NCBI GenBank assembly: GCA_013368325.1 | Contig: JAACJK010000006.1 | Location: 124,001-188,000, forward strand | Origin: Ephemerocybe angulata | Taxonomy: Eukaryota > Basidiomycota > Agaricomycetes > Agaricales > Psathyrellaceae | Length of the DNA: 64,000 nt | Direction: 5' to 3' | Shown: positions 11,560-22,900 of the stretch, in pieces | Position numbering within the stretch: position 1 is the stretch's first letter | How the letters are laid out: the number at the start of each line of letters is the position of its first letter | Position numbers and translations under genes: made by a program | Notes under the pieces: model-generated | Told to the model about the DNA's origin: nothing | Database searches by the model: none | The model's input: the letters and a program-made list of their open reading frames with translations, nothing else

Positions 11560-12989
11560 CTAATCATCAAGTACAAGAATTTCCCGGCCATCTTCTATCA
11601 AAGTTGTGACTGTGCAGGCGCTGTCTTTGATGACCTCAGTCACTTCATCCTCCTCAAGCTTGACTACAGGATGCATAGGTGGTGCGTCTTCGTGCTTTCC
11701 ACTATTCCGTTTGACGACCGCTCGTTCCAACTCAACCCCATCCTCACTCTCATCCTCTGGGTGCATCAAGTACCCGTAGCTACCGCTAGCCTTGATGATA
11801 CTCGTCGCATCTTCACTCGAGATTCCAGGAAGGTCCTCTCGAACCAGCATAACGAGCATTTCTGGGGCAATAATGCACCATAAAAAGCCCTGATAATCCA
11901 GAGCGAGCTCGTCTTCGTGGGTATATGTCTCTTCATCGAAGAGAACTTGAAGAGCATTCCAGATGATAATGAATCCCTTGTCTCCGAAGCTAAGTTAAAA
12001 GTGTATGTGAGCATGCATAATTCTTTCTTATCACTAAAAACGTCGACTTACTATCCAGTCCCAATGCAACTCCTATCCCCTGCAATGCTCGCTGCTTTCG
12101 CGTACGTCCCAAGTGAGTTCACGCGCTCCATATATGGTGCGTAGAAGTTCCCGAGCGATGGCTTGAGCCAGATTGCCTCAATTTCAGCGTGGAAAGCCAC
12201 CACTCGGTCTCCAAGAGCAGAGAAGTCCATGGTTTCAGGCCATCGCATGTCCACTGGATATTGTTCACGGAGCGACTCTGCATTATGCAGCTCGCAGAAT
12301 TTCAGTTGAAGTCTCTCGTCAGAATCGGAGTCCGAGAGCTTTGCCTTGAGCTGCTGCAATAGCTTCGACGGGCGCTCAGGGGTATCCCCTCCGCAGCTGT
12401 CACACACACCAACTGCTGAGCCTGCAGGTTCAGGTGAGGGCGACCGTGACCGTACTTCCACAAGGGCATGGGATGCTGGAGACTTCTGAGTCGCAATCCA
12501 CGTATCCGCTTTGTGGATTGCAGCTGTTGTTGGCTCAGCCTTTCGCTGAGTCGTGTTCGCCCTGCCCTTGCCTGATGCCCCACCCGTGAGGCGACTGTAG
12601 ACGTCTGGATCAGAGCCCTTGTAAAGCTCAAGCACCCTCTTTCGAAATCTTTCCCAGGTAGCTGCATCCGAGTATCCAAGACCCCGAAAGTAGTCTCGAA
12701 GTGCAATAGGTGCGTAGAGGAAGGTGTTCATGTGTTTGTAGTATGCCGTTTTCTTGAATGGGGTGTTTCGGAACTCCTGTTCAAACTTCTCCTGGTTGGA
12801 ACCCGTCAAGTTCGAGGTTCCTTCGTCATTTATGCGCCTAAGCCCATCTTCCATAGGCCGGAAGTACTTCAATGGCCACGGTGCATGCCCAGACAATGGC
12901 TCCGCCTTCAGTTTCTGGACATCGGGAATCCCGGCGGGCAGCCGTGACTTAGGTACACTGAGCTTCGATGGCTTGGTCGCCTTGGACAT
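11560..12989 (-). CDS. RTC4-like domain protein, 455 aa, element A cargo
   Basis: Exons are 12989-12052 and 11989-11560; the donor gtaagtcg follows TA of a split codon and the acceptor is ttag. Residues about 229-400 carry FCELHNAES, a Pro-containing turn, MDFSALGDRV, an aromatic/basic stretch, YFGDKGFIII and a later LDYQGFLWCIIAPEMLVMLV helix. This pattern matches the C-terminal RTC4-like domain of yeast Rtc4 (restriction of telomere capping), common in mushroom genomes. The N-terminal 200 residues are Ser/Pro/Lys-rich and probably disordered, with CDSCGGD as a possible half zinc site. The frame is open upstream to about 13110 behind an acceptor-like atatag, so an extra 5' exon is possible. 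Its role in transposition is unknown. Confidence 0.7.
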
Positions 12990-13089
12990 GATAACGAGTG
13001 CTGGTGGTTTAGGGAGAGGTGTCGGAGATGTATTTGCATGTGTTGCCTTGATTTGTTTGCGCAAGGGCTGGATGTCTTCTTCATCGCTA

Positions 13090-13710
13090 CTTGGTGAGGA
13101 AGAGAACTATATGTATTGTTTTCAATGCTGTGGCCAGGATTCCGCAGGAATGCACGTTTCGGCACGTCGCCCGGCATCACTCATTGTTAGCAAAGCATGT
13201 ACACATTGTGGCAGCTGGCATGAGCGCTTCTGTGTCTCTTATCTCCTACTACCATGTACCCAGGTGGAGTTGTACCCGATTTGCGCTACAACTCCAGATG
13301 GTTCTGTATTCGACTTTCCTGCCCCGACAAACGACTCCCTACTTCCGCACCTCTCCGCGCCTTACCTCCCCTCCCTCGCGAGTTCCGAGTCTTCGGTCCT
13401 ATCGATCCCACTGCAGAACGACCGAAGCCGCGCCCGGTGGGAACAACAAAGCGTCCAGCCGAAACTTCCAAGCCCGTACTTGCTCGCTGCCCCCCCTGAA
13501 GATCATCCCCCCGTGTATATGGCTGATGGGGCGGAAACGAAACAGCCCGTGACATCCCCACTTCCGAATGGACGCATTCTTCGCAGCCAAGTTGCAGCTA
13601 AAGGTACCAAGCGTCCTGGAGCACTTGAATCGACCCAAGGTGGGCGGCGCTGTGTTCGGGTTTGTGCACCCCGTTACTGGGGAGGAGTTGCTGGAGTCAG
13701 AAGTCGATTA
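13090..13710 (+). other. Possible remnant or small gene in element A
   Basis: Plus-strand frames here look partly protein-like: CFQCC and CTHCGSWHERFC, then a Pro-rich stretch, then a short frame from 13571 ending LLESEVD at 13714. They cannot be joined with clean splice sites. It could be a decayed Cys-rich gene or chance frames. I recognise no family. Confidence 0.25.
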
Positions 13711-13799
13711 ATTTGCTTAGATATAGCTAGAATATGTATGTATTTGCTGTTAGTCTCGTACTGTAGTGCTGAGGTCGTTGAAAGATGGTTTTTTTCTGC

Positions 13800-14950
13800 T
13801 GTCCAAGTCACTCCAAGTTAACCCAAGTTAAGGAAAGTAAGACCTAAGTTCAAACTTATGTTAACTTGAATTGAACTTGACGTTAACTTGAAGCGAACTT
13901 GACGTTAACTTGAAGCGAACTTGATGTTAACTTGAAGTGTGGGCACTCATATTTCAAGTTGTGTTGCTATCAGAGCCTGCGTCGAGCCTCAATCAATGTT
14001 TGGACTTAGTGTTGTGTGCCGAGACACACTTTGGAAGTCCTGCAGCTCCTGTATAAGCATACCAGAGTAGTCATCCTACATATATAAGTATCCCTTGTAT
14101 CTTAGTGAAGTCCAGAACTGTGATATTTCTTCACCCTTTCCATCCTGGTGTGCGGCGGCGCACCACTTCCTCGGCGCGCGGTCACATGCCGCAAGCCACA
14201 CTACAAGGTTGATTTCCACTCACGTAAACTTCGTCACTTTGCGTAGCGTAGATATATCTATTTAGACAATCTATTCTACAACATATCAAAATTCTAGAGA
14301 AATTTGTTAGGCGCAGCTCCCTGGGTGAGCAGATTGAGTGTGCGCACTGCGGGTCCATCAGCATCAGGTAAGTGGCATCCCCCCGGTGCCCGGGACATAA
14401 ACTCATGTTTGAAGCGTAATCAGAAATTTATTAGTGAAAAATATAGTTGAAATAGATTTAATAGGTCCCAATGAGTGTATAATTGAAGAGTTTAAATCAA
14501 TAGAAATTCTGGGTGGTGAGGAACAGGCATTCTGTGTAAAGGCGAGCTCCAGCCTAAAGTTTATTGCACATCCAAACTCCATCAGTTGTTACCCGATATA
14601 CTACCATACTAGCGATATTCTCCTAGTCAGTTACTTACTGATTGTGTCATTAATACAGTTCTCCTGGAGGAAATTTGAGTGTCAGTAGAATCCCGAGGTG
14701 GGGAGGCTCGTTCCACCCTTACCTTAGCCATATTCCGGTGTTTAGCCATTGTCCCGCCTAGAATAGTGATAGATCATCGCACCCTTGCTTTGCAAGAACA
14801 AACAATAAGGCTACAGAAGAGAAACGAAACCATATTTACATACATTGTTTTGCCAAGTTTACTTGAGGGAAAGTTAGAAAAACGACCAAGTTACCTCGGA
14901 TAACTTGGGTCGTACTTGCAGGCAAAAAAGTTAGTACTCAAGTAACTTTA
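13800..14950. repeat. AACTTG-rich insert within element A
   Basis: Both edges of this gene-free stretch are dense in AACTTG/CAAGTT (13803-13970 and 14845-14945), the motif that also fills the ends of element C at 59-60 kb. It probably is a second, older element nested in A just past the stop codon of the Cys-rich gene. I could not find a convincing terminal repeat or target duplication. Confidence 0.45.
13860..13938. repeat. 22-bp tandem repeat, about 3.6 units
   Basis: The unit GTTAACTTGAAGCGAACTTG plus 2 bases repeats head to tail with one or two substitutions per copy. There are no spacers, so this is not a CRISPR array. Confidence 0.85.
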
Positions 14951-14957
14951 TTCCCAG

Positions 14958-16533
14958 TCAAGCGCTTGTGGACTTTGGGGTTGAAGGGGTAGGACCGAGC
15001 TCGACAGAGAGTGTGACAGGTCGCTTCCGACTCGGGGCGCGAGTCCCAACAAGCGCGAGAATATCCGTTTCCGCAGAGATTACACTCTGGCTCCGTTTCA
15101 CGAGCGGGTCACGAATCAGCAACACTGGAGGGCCATCTCCCTTCACATTGGCTGGAAACTGGTATGGAATCGAAACCTTCTGCATCGTCCACGACCGCGT
15201 GGCGGAGTCGAAGAAATTTCGCATAGCAGTGTCTGAGGAGATACCAAGGATGACTTTCTCATCTTCCGACAATGAGGAAAGACGACAGAGTGGAAAGGTA
15301 AGAAATTCAGCCTTCAAAATGATAGGCTCATCATCGCCATCCTAGAGAAAATCATAATATTAGCACTGTGCTTCGAAAATTCGGGATTTAACGCACCTTG
15401 GGCCAGTATCTGACTTCAACGCATCGACCGTTTATCTTATCGAGCTCCTTCTGTTCAGCAGCCGCTTTATGGATCGTATTCTCAGCTGTCGCAAGCGCAC
15501 GGCTACGAGCCTCGTAATGCTCGGGCAGTATTAATGGCTTTGGGCCTTCATAGAAACTTGCTGGTGCGTCGGAATCCTCGATGAGAGCGGGCCTGTTAGG
15601 TGCTGATCGAAGCTCTTCTGCTCCTTTGCGGTGGTCCGTCAGCTTGCACGAGCTCTCAGACGCTGCCTGGTGCTGCACACAACACTTCTTACAGCGCATA
15701 AATGTGCACTTTGCAGCACGCTTTGATCGCTTCGCCACATCGGAAATGGCGGTACACAGAGCTCCAGAGCACTTCTGTGAGTTCACAGAATCGACAGCCT
15801 GAGATGTATCTGGCAGTTTCGTGGAGGCAGAACCAGGTAAGTTGTCGAGGCCCAGGGTAGGCCCAGCAGAAGCGTCAGAGTCGTGGGTAGGCCCAGCAAA
15901 AACATCAGAGTCGAGGTTAGGCCCAGCAGCAGCATCAGAACTCAGGTCGTCTATGAGCGTGTTTGATTGCTTGAGGGGCGACGAGATGCGAGGCACGGCC
16001 GAGTCTTGGCCAGCACGATTCCGAACGGGGGTTGATGGGAGAGAAGGGAGAATTCCGGGGAACAGCTGGCTCAGCGAAGGCAGATCAAGTGGCTGGTCTC
16101 CTCGAGGAGGAAGACCTCCATCCTGGCGTGGAGTTATGGGAACATCGAGCAGTGAGTTCACGTTTCCAAATCGAGCCTGAAAGGCATTGCGCTCATTATC
16201 ATCAAGATAAGCGACGCCACAATCATCGCGCCAGCGGCGGAAGTGGGTTTCAACAAAATACGAGGTAGATTCACCACACTATTGAGGAAGAAAGCATCGG
16301 TATCAGATACAACAGATTCACATACAGTCCTAAGTCAATGTACTTACTGCTTCGTAATAGCGCCCAGCATATTCTGGGTTCTCTGTACCTCGGCAGACCT
16401 TCAAGTACAGCTCATTTTCGCAGCGTTTTGCGAACGGGCCAGAGGTAGTGTTCTTGTTGCATTTCTGCCCAAGTGGCATTACAAGCAACTTGTCATTGGG
16501 CTGAGGCAGCCGGAGAGCGCGCTCGGCACTCAT
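14958..16533 (-). CDS. Cys-rich putative DNA-binding protein, 483 aa, element A cargo
   Basis: Exons are 16533-16348, 16278-15397 and 15341-14958 with consensus donors (gtaagt, gtgcgt) and acceptors atag and ctag. The N-terminus has C-x(n)-C, then NPEYAGRYYEAC (about residues 50-63), like the GR-Y/F-x-x-C core of a GRF zinc ribbon; this match is tentative. Mid-protein CTFMRCKKCCVQHQ plus a following Cys and His forms a second likely zinc knuckle. The linker is Asp/Ser/Pro-rich. VEVRYWPKDGDDEP begins a conserved-looking C-terminal domain of unknown function. It lies inside the transposon ends next to the right repeat array and points toward the RTC4-like gene. Confidence 0.65.
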
Positions 16534-16769
16534 GGTGTGTTGAATTGGGGGAAGGGAACCGACGATGTAGTAAGAAAGAAAGAAAGAAAACAAGTGGCTA
16601 CACGTCTTATATATCCCGCATAAAAACATCAGTAAACAGCGAGGAAGAGGACCAACAAGGATAGTCCTGCCGCTGGGCGTTTGTTATCACGTGAGATAAA
16701 TTTAGGCGCCTGCGCAAAGCCCCGGCCCCTAGCAACCCGCCCCGAGGGCGGGCACTGCCATCAATTGTA

Positions 16770-16992
16770 GGAAAGAGAACTCACTGTATAAAGAGAACTC
16801 ATTGTATTAAAGAGAACTTAATAAAGAGAACTACAGGACTATGGAAAGAGAACTGGCACATGAAAGAGAACTCGGCGAGTTCCCTTTCCACGATGGGAGA
16901 AACCAGCACGTGAGGGGGTGAGTTCAGCCGGAGTTCCGTTCTGAGTTCTCTTTTTCGCAGGAGAACTTATTTTCTCTAGTTCTGAAGCTTTG
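16770..16992. repeat. Element A right inverted and subterminal repeats
   Basis: Six AAAGAGAACT motifs occur within 16775-16885, then a mixed-orientation group, then the terminal TTATTTTCTCTAGT that mirrors the left end. Confidence 0.75.
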
Positions 16993-17000
16993 AGAGAACG

Positions 17001-18510
17001 TCCGTTCATCCTGAGAACGCGTCGTGATGGCCTCCGGGCGATGTGGGGGAGAATCGTGTGCTGCGGGTCGTTCCATAAGAATTGATATATTGATACCCCG
17101 ATCAGGCTTGGCGCCGTTGTGGGGTTGAGTGGATTTCAGGCGCGATGCGAGCGCCAGGGGCCTCAAGGGGTCAGGCTTCAACGTTAGAGGAATCCTACAT
17201 TGGCAGACGGGATGTCATCCTGGACCTCTACATTAGCCCAGGTGATAGCCGCATATCAAGACATTATCAAACACCCACAGCAAAGCTGACTGCAATGAAT
17301 GAGCTTTCGTCCAGGACATTGAGCTCTGATCCGTACGCCCCACTGCCTATCTTGACCTGCTGACCTGCTTACCTAGTATTCTTGTCGCATATGTTATTTT
17401 GACTTCAGATTCCATGCGGAACGTGGATTGTTTTGGTGGGTCCTAAGGATGCAATAGTCCCTATTAGTCCGCAGCGGAGATGACGGTGGCAAGGACCGTC
17501 TTCTCTATACTCAAAATCCTATATTTTCCAATTGAGCGAGAGCAAAAAAGCTTAACGATGATCAGAAGACTCACCAGAGAAACAAGATTACCTATATTAC
17601 GCTGGTCAATGCATCTCGACTTGAAAGTAGCAGCAAGATAATGCGTTGTAGGTGTTTCGTGGACCTCGGTGCCGTTCAATTCTCCCGTTCTCATGGTGGG
17701 TTAACGTCAACAGTGCATCCGACGTACTATATGGGGCTGTGAAGAAGCAGAGACAGCTCAGAAGAGGTCAGAAGGATATTAAAGAAGTGTGCTCAGAAAA
17801 TCACAAGTGAGGTGAACAAGAGTAGTTGGGACGATGACAGCGCTGTGCCTGCGGAGCGGAGGCTAGCGGAGGAGGAGGAGCGAAGATTGCGCCGGGTGCG
17901 ATACACGATGTCTTCTTGCGGCCATCGAGAATCAAAAACTTACTTGGCCCCGATAACATCAAGATAAGTAGCGGAAGCACAGCGATATAGGAGGATCTGG
18001 GGCAAGCGCCGGTCATGCTCCTACATACCAAACCGTTCAATACATCAGACCAAAGAACAGAACATTATGCCACTTACGTAGTTAGACTGCTCCTCTAGTC
18101 GATGTCGAGAAAAGGAGGCAAGGCTAGAACCATCGATGGCCTCAACCCATCGCAGCTTCCCAAGCCCAAGCGTTCAGATATGGAGACGGAGGAAAGTCTT
18201 GGTTGGGACTTGGTCATAATCCGAAATCTGCGCCCGGCGTTCTAACGACGGATGGTCCTTGTATGGACTTGGGGCGGCCTGCATATCAGCAAGGAAGGGT
18301 TGCATAATATTTGGGACAAAAACAGGAATATGACGAAGTGAATGCAAGTAAGTATACAAGACGCGGCCGAAAAGAGATGGGCATCGAAATGGTATTAGAA
18401 ACATAACCCCAAGATGCGTGCGTGGTCGACAAGAGACGACAAGGATGAGGAAATCCTTCCGGGTTTGAAATGTTTTTGCCCAGTGAAATTGCAGTGAAAT
18501 TCCCTGGTGA
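17001..18510. other. Region with unresolved short frames
   Basis: No gene can be modelled with confidence. Weak candidates are a 47-codon plus-strand frame at 18103-18246 (starts MSRKGGKARTIDGL, coding-like wobble bases) and a minus-strand frame from 17694 (MRTGELNGTEV). Neither has a recognisable domain. Confidence 0.35.
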
Positions 18511-21500
18511 TCAATCGAGTGCATCAATGGGACTGGAAGTTCGAGGGGCGTGGTCGGTATAATGATGGTCTCGCAGCTCCTGCAGCCACAAGGAAGGAAG
18601 GATCAGCCACTGGCGACTGATAATGAGAAAAGAAAGGGGTTACTCACAGCATGAGTTGCGAAGAGGGTGTTGCACTTTTTGTCGTCCTCCAGCCTCCACT
18701 GACAGCGATAGACCTGGTCGTCATCTTTATCACGATCCTCCTCGTCCTCCTCGTCCTCCTCATCTCGGACCAAAGCCTGAGAGAGCACAACCTCATCATC
18801 CCCCTCAGGGGACCCAGTCTGTGATATTGACCCTGGATCTAGATGCCCATTCTCCACTGGCAAAATCCCCAACTGCTTGCGCAGTTCCTTCACCACCACC
18901 ATCAACTCATCCACCTGCGCCAAAAGGTCATCCTTGTCTTTCTTCAGCTCGTCAATTTGCGTGCTCTTCTTCGCAATACGATACTTATACGTCTGAACCT
19001 TCTCCCTCAGCTCTGGTTCCTCGGCAGCACGTCGTCGGATATCATCGTTCGTCCGGGCGTCTTTCTTCATGATGAATTCAGCAGCCCTCTTCCAGTCGTT
19101 CCGGTCCCGCTCCAGGTCCTTCACCCTATCCCGGAACATCTCCCGCACGGCCTTCACACCCTCGTCCGCTTGGCTCTGCGCAATCGTGAGCTCCTTCTGC
19201 AGCTCCTTCTTTTCCTTCCCCAGCTGTCCGACGCGGTTATACTGTTCATAGAACATAGCCTGAACCTTATCGTGATCTGCTTTCGAAAGCTCAGCGCGCT
19301 TCACGAGTTCCTCTCGTTCCTTCGCCCACGCCGCACGCTCCACTTCGGACTTCTCCAACGCCTGCACGAGCTGTGCGTGCGATGCTTCGTACTTCTCCTG
19401 GTACTCCGCGGCCTGGGCGTCCTGCTCTGCTGAGAGTTTTGCGACGCGCAGTTCTTGTTCAAGGTTCGCAATGGCCAGAGCGTACTGCGCGTTCTTCTCC
19501 CGCTCCTCCTGGAGTTGCTTCGAGAGGTCGTCGATCTCCTCCGACTTGGCGTTGAGAAGGCTCATGTAGCCGATATGCTTCTTTTGATCAGTCGAGTCCT
19601 GGGTGCGGCAAGTTAGCGTGATATTCTTAGAAGTAAACAGATAGAAGTAGGCATACAACAGTGGCATTAGTTTCATTGGATTCCTGAGAATACTCTTCTG
19701 CGGGGACTGGAGCAGTAGCGGGAATTTCTTGAGTGCCTTCGATGACCTGTGCTTCGACAAAATCGGTGAATTCGGGTAGTGGTGGGTCCTGAGATTCGGG
19801 CAGCATTGACAAGTCCAGCGGCTCAGGGTGTGTTCCTGGCTGAGGTTCCATCGACACCTAAGGAAACCCCTGTTGAGCAAACGCCGCGATAAGTAGCACG
19901 GAAAGAGAGAAACATACGTCAGCAACAGGGTCAACGAGCTCTTGACTGTCAGGCTCCGTTATATCTATCGGCTCTTGGGGAGGCGTGGGGGTGCGCGAGG
20001 GGACGCCCTCACTGACGGCCCTCTGAATCTCCATCTCGTGTAGCAGATCCTGTGTAGTTTCCTCATCCTCTTCGGGAACGAATCGCGGAGGAGCTGCCGC
20101 CGTGGGTGGCTGGCCTTGCGTCTCCAGCGTCTGGGAATCTTCGTAGATCGTGGGCTCATCAACGTAAATGTCGTCCAGTTCGACTTCGATCTGCGTTTGC
20201 TCGACCAAACTCACCTCCTCTCCTTCCGGGGAACGCAGCTTCAATGCGTCCTCGACCATGCTCTCCTCCTCTTCCAGCGGTGGCGAAGGGAAGGATGCCG
20301 GCTCCAGTTCTAGGGAGACGCCCTTTCCTTGTTGATGTGACGAAGGTAGAGAAGGTAGAGACTCCAACTCGAAGCTGTCCTCGTTAGCAGGCGGCGGCGA
20401 TGACTGAGCCTCATGCACCATTTCGTCGGCTTCCTCCTCAGGAATAGGCGAGGATCTCGCATGCTGCTGCGGCCCATCGTTCTCCTCGTCTGGAAGCGGC
20501 GATGATCGAGCCTCCTGTGGCAAGCCGTCGGCCCCTTCTTCGGATGGGGGCGAGGGAGACGCAACTGGCAGATCAACGCCCTCTTCAAGCTGCGGTGGCG
20601 GCGAAAGTGATGGCGAACGAGGAGCCGACCGGGTCGAAGCAGCGTTCGAGGAGGCCCGGTGTCTCTGAAAGACCTCTTCAAGTGTGCGCTTGGTCGGCGC
20701 AGGTCCGGTTTGAGCTTTCGCCTTGAACTTCTCGTAAATATCTTCCCCTCTCAGCGCAGGCCTGTCTTCAGCTGGCTCAAGGCCAGGCGAGGACCAGAAC
20801 GGTACAGCGATGTTCGTTGCTCGCTCCTTGCCTTTTTTCCTGTTCGGAGGCGGAGGGATGAAACGGAGCTTGGTGGGTTTTTGGGGCGAATCGAACTGTT
20901 CAATCGAGCTCATTGGTTCCTCAACCTCGGGCTCAGCATCCTCGATTGTGGAGTTCATGATGTTAGAGGAAGATGGCAAGTGGGGATGGAATTTCGAAGG
21001 CGATATTTGGGGGATGGGTCCGAAGATTTTGGGCTTCGACGCGCCGCTCGATCCTGCCTTGTTCTTCTCTGGGGAAGTAGCATCGTCGTCAGCAACCTTG
21101 GTCGAGCTAGACTTGGGGGTGCGGGGCTTCATCCTCGAGATAAGCGATGATCGTGGCGTTAATGGGGTGGGACGGGAGGCAGAAGGAGGAGGGGATGCAT
21201 GATGGGGTATATCTTCAACGGAAGGGTACATTACCCCGGCGGCGACAGTATCGACATCGGATTCGCCATAGGGAACAGTGGCATGGGGCTGTTCGCTGCC
21301 GGAGCCCAACTCTTCGTCTAGCCTCATCATCGAGGCATCCCAATCGGCCAGACGCTTTTGGGAGCCAGGGGAGAGAAGAGCCTCTAGAGAAACAGGGTGA
21401 CCTGCTTTAGGTTCCCGCAGCTCTATTGCAGTTCCAGGATCGCTATCCGAGACGTCCTCCTCAACCGCCGCTTTGCGCTTATGCCCCGACTTCGGCTTCC

Positions 21501-22507
21501 CGGGTGAGCCGCTAACTGGGAGTTTCTGTTTGGCCGCCTTAGCCGGCGACTTGGCAGAGGGTACGCGAGACGGCACGTCGGGTGCTGGATACCAGTCACT
21601 GCCATCCTCGTCGTCAGACACAACGACCACCATCTCCTTCTCCTTCTTTTTCTTCTTCTTGCGCTGCTTTTCGTCTGGCAGATCCTTCGCGCGACCCTTG
21701 CCCTTATCCTTTCGTGGTTCTGTGGTAGACCCCTTGGTATTCAGTCGAGAGCGGGAAGAGCTTGAGGTTTGCTTGGTATTGATGGGGCGCGTCGCCTCAG
21801 CCTCCTGGGTTGTCTCCTCCTCCTCTTCCGGTTGATACACAGCTAAGGTTTTTGGCTTGAGCTTCACGGCTGATGTCGATGCCTGGGATTCCTCTGACAC
21901 CTTGCGTTTCTTCCTCCGTGGCTCTGAGTTGAGGAGTGAAGTCAACGTCACGGGGAAATCATCACTCCCAAATGAACTCGCGATTGAGAGCTTTCGCTTC
22001 CCTTTGGCTTTTCGTGGTGAAGCAGAGATTGAAGGAGCCGGGGGAGGTGACTCGTGACTCCGCGTCGACGGTGAAGCGGTCCTCCCTTGTTTAGCTGTGG
22101 CGGTCATACTGGACCTGCCCCGACGCACGGTTGCGGTCGTAGCGGTCCTATTCGATGCAGTGGAGGGCGTCGACTTCTTCTTCGCGCCGGACTTCGAGAG
22201 ACGTTTCATAGCTGTGATGTTATAAGAACAGCTCACAGCTGAAGTTGAAGTACTGACCGCTTCTCTGAGTTTTCAGCGCTTGTTTCTCCTTCCACTCCTG
22301 CACTACATCCGGCGTCACGTCCTTCTTATCCACCCAGCTATTGCCCCATGGTTTGCCGGTTGCAGGGTCATCTCCAGCCCATCTGACCTTGTACTTGGTG
22401 CGGCTTTCGCCTACGATTCCTAGAATTTCCCAGAGGTTCTCTTCGTCGTCGGATCGTGGTACAAATTGAGACCCTTCGGATTCTTGTTCCGTTTCAGAGA
22501 CTGCCAT
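18511..22507 (-). CDS. Chromodomain / coiled-coil / C2H2 protein, 1254 aa
   Basis: Exons are 22507-22258, 22211-19918, 19857-19657, 19598-18648 and 18579-18511, all in frame. Residues about 24-77 (LWEILGIV, TKYKVRWAGDD, WGNSWV) form a chromodomain, which normally binds methylated lysine on histone tails. A long disordered region follows, with nuclear localisation signals PRRKKRKV (about 180-188) and RKKKKKKEKE (267-276) and Pro/Glu-rich repeats. Exon 4 is a strong coiled coil (about 930-1170), suggesting dimers. The end spells CQWRLEDDKKCNTLF and ELRDHHYTDH, a C2H2-type zinc finger split by the last intron. It is probably a nuclear chromatin factor. The combination is not one I can name. Confidence 0.8.
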
Positions 22508-22900
22508 AGTTCAGATTCAACCAGTCTCCAGTTCCCGACTGAGATTCAGAGTAGATGAGCGGGTTGACGCGCCCTGGAGTCCCAAGTTGGTCGTGGTATT
22601 GGAGAGAGATGAGATTCACTGACGTTGACCGTTGAGGGAACAGGCGCGTTCGTTGATCAGACTCACGTGTATTATTTGATTACATAATTAATTTGCATAA
22701 CTTACGGGACTTAGCAGCCAATTGCCAGCGCTTACCGTTTAACCTCGAACCTTGAAGTTCCCTGAGCGGCTGACATGGATTTCCCCACCCGTTGGGCCCT
22801 TTCTACGATGCGGGGGTGGCTAACTAACCCGGACCTGCTCCTCTCCACCATTCCTGTCTACAAGACTCAGCTTTTTACGCTTTATCTGGAATAAAGCTAG
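22508..22900. other. Divergent intergenic region
   Basis: Shared 5' region of the chromodomain gene (minus) and the Kre9-like gene (plus). I see no other gene. Confidence 0.6.

Larger units (their letters stand above)
8358..16992. mobile_element. Element A: 8.6-kb KDZ DNA transposon with cargo
   Basis: The inverted ends share ACTAGAGAAAATAAGTTCTC (left from about 8370, right as its complement ending about 16980). Both end regions are crowded with AGTTCTCTTT and its complement. AGAGAACG occurs immediately outside both ends (8350-8357 and 16993-17000) as an 8-bp target-site duplication, the size known for Zisupton-type elements. Inside are a CxC5/CxC6-type KDZ transposase (plus strand), an RTC4-like gene and a Cys-rich gene (both minus), and a 1.1-kb AACTTG-rich insert. 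The duplication resembles the end motif, so the exact outer base is slightly uncertain. Confidence 0.75.

Noticed and set aside
12754..13821. 355-codon plus-strand frame
   Set aside because: Its first part is antisense to the RTC4-like exon. Only the later part (after 13090) might mean something and is listed separately.
13860..13938. CRISPR-like short repeats
   Set aside because: Units abut without spacers in a eukaryotic genome; a simple tandem repeat.
19069..21835. Many plus-strand frames of 60-196 codons
   Set aside because: Shadows opposite the chromodomain/coiled-coil gene, whose biased codons leave the other strand open.
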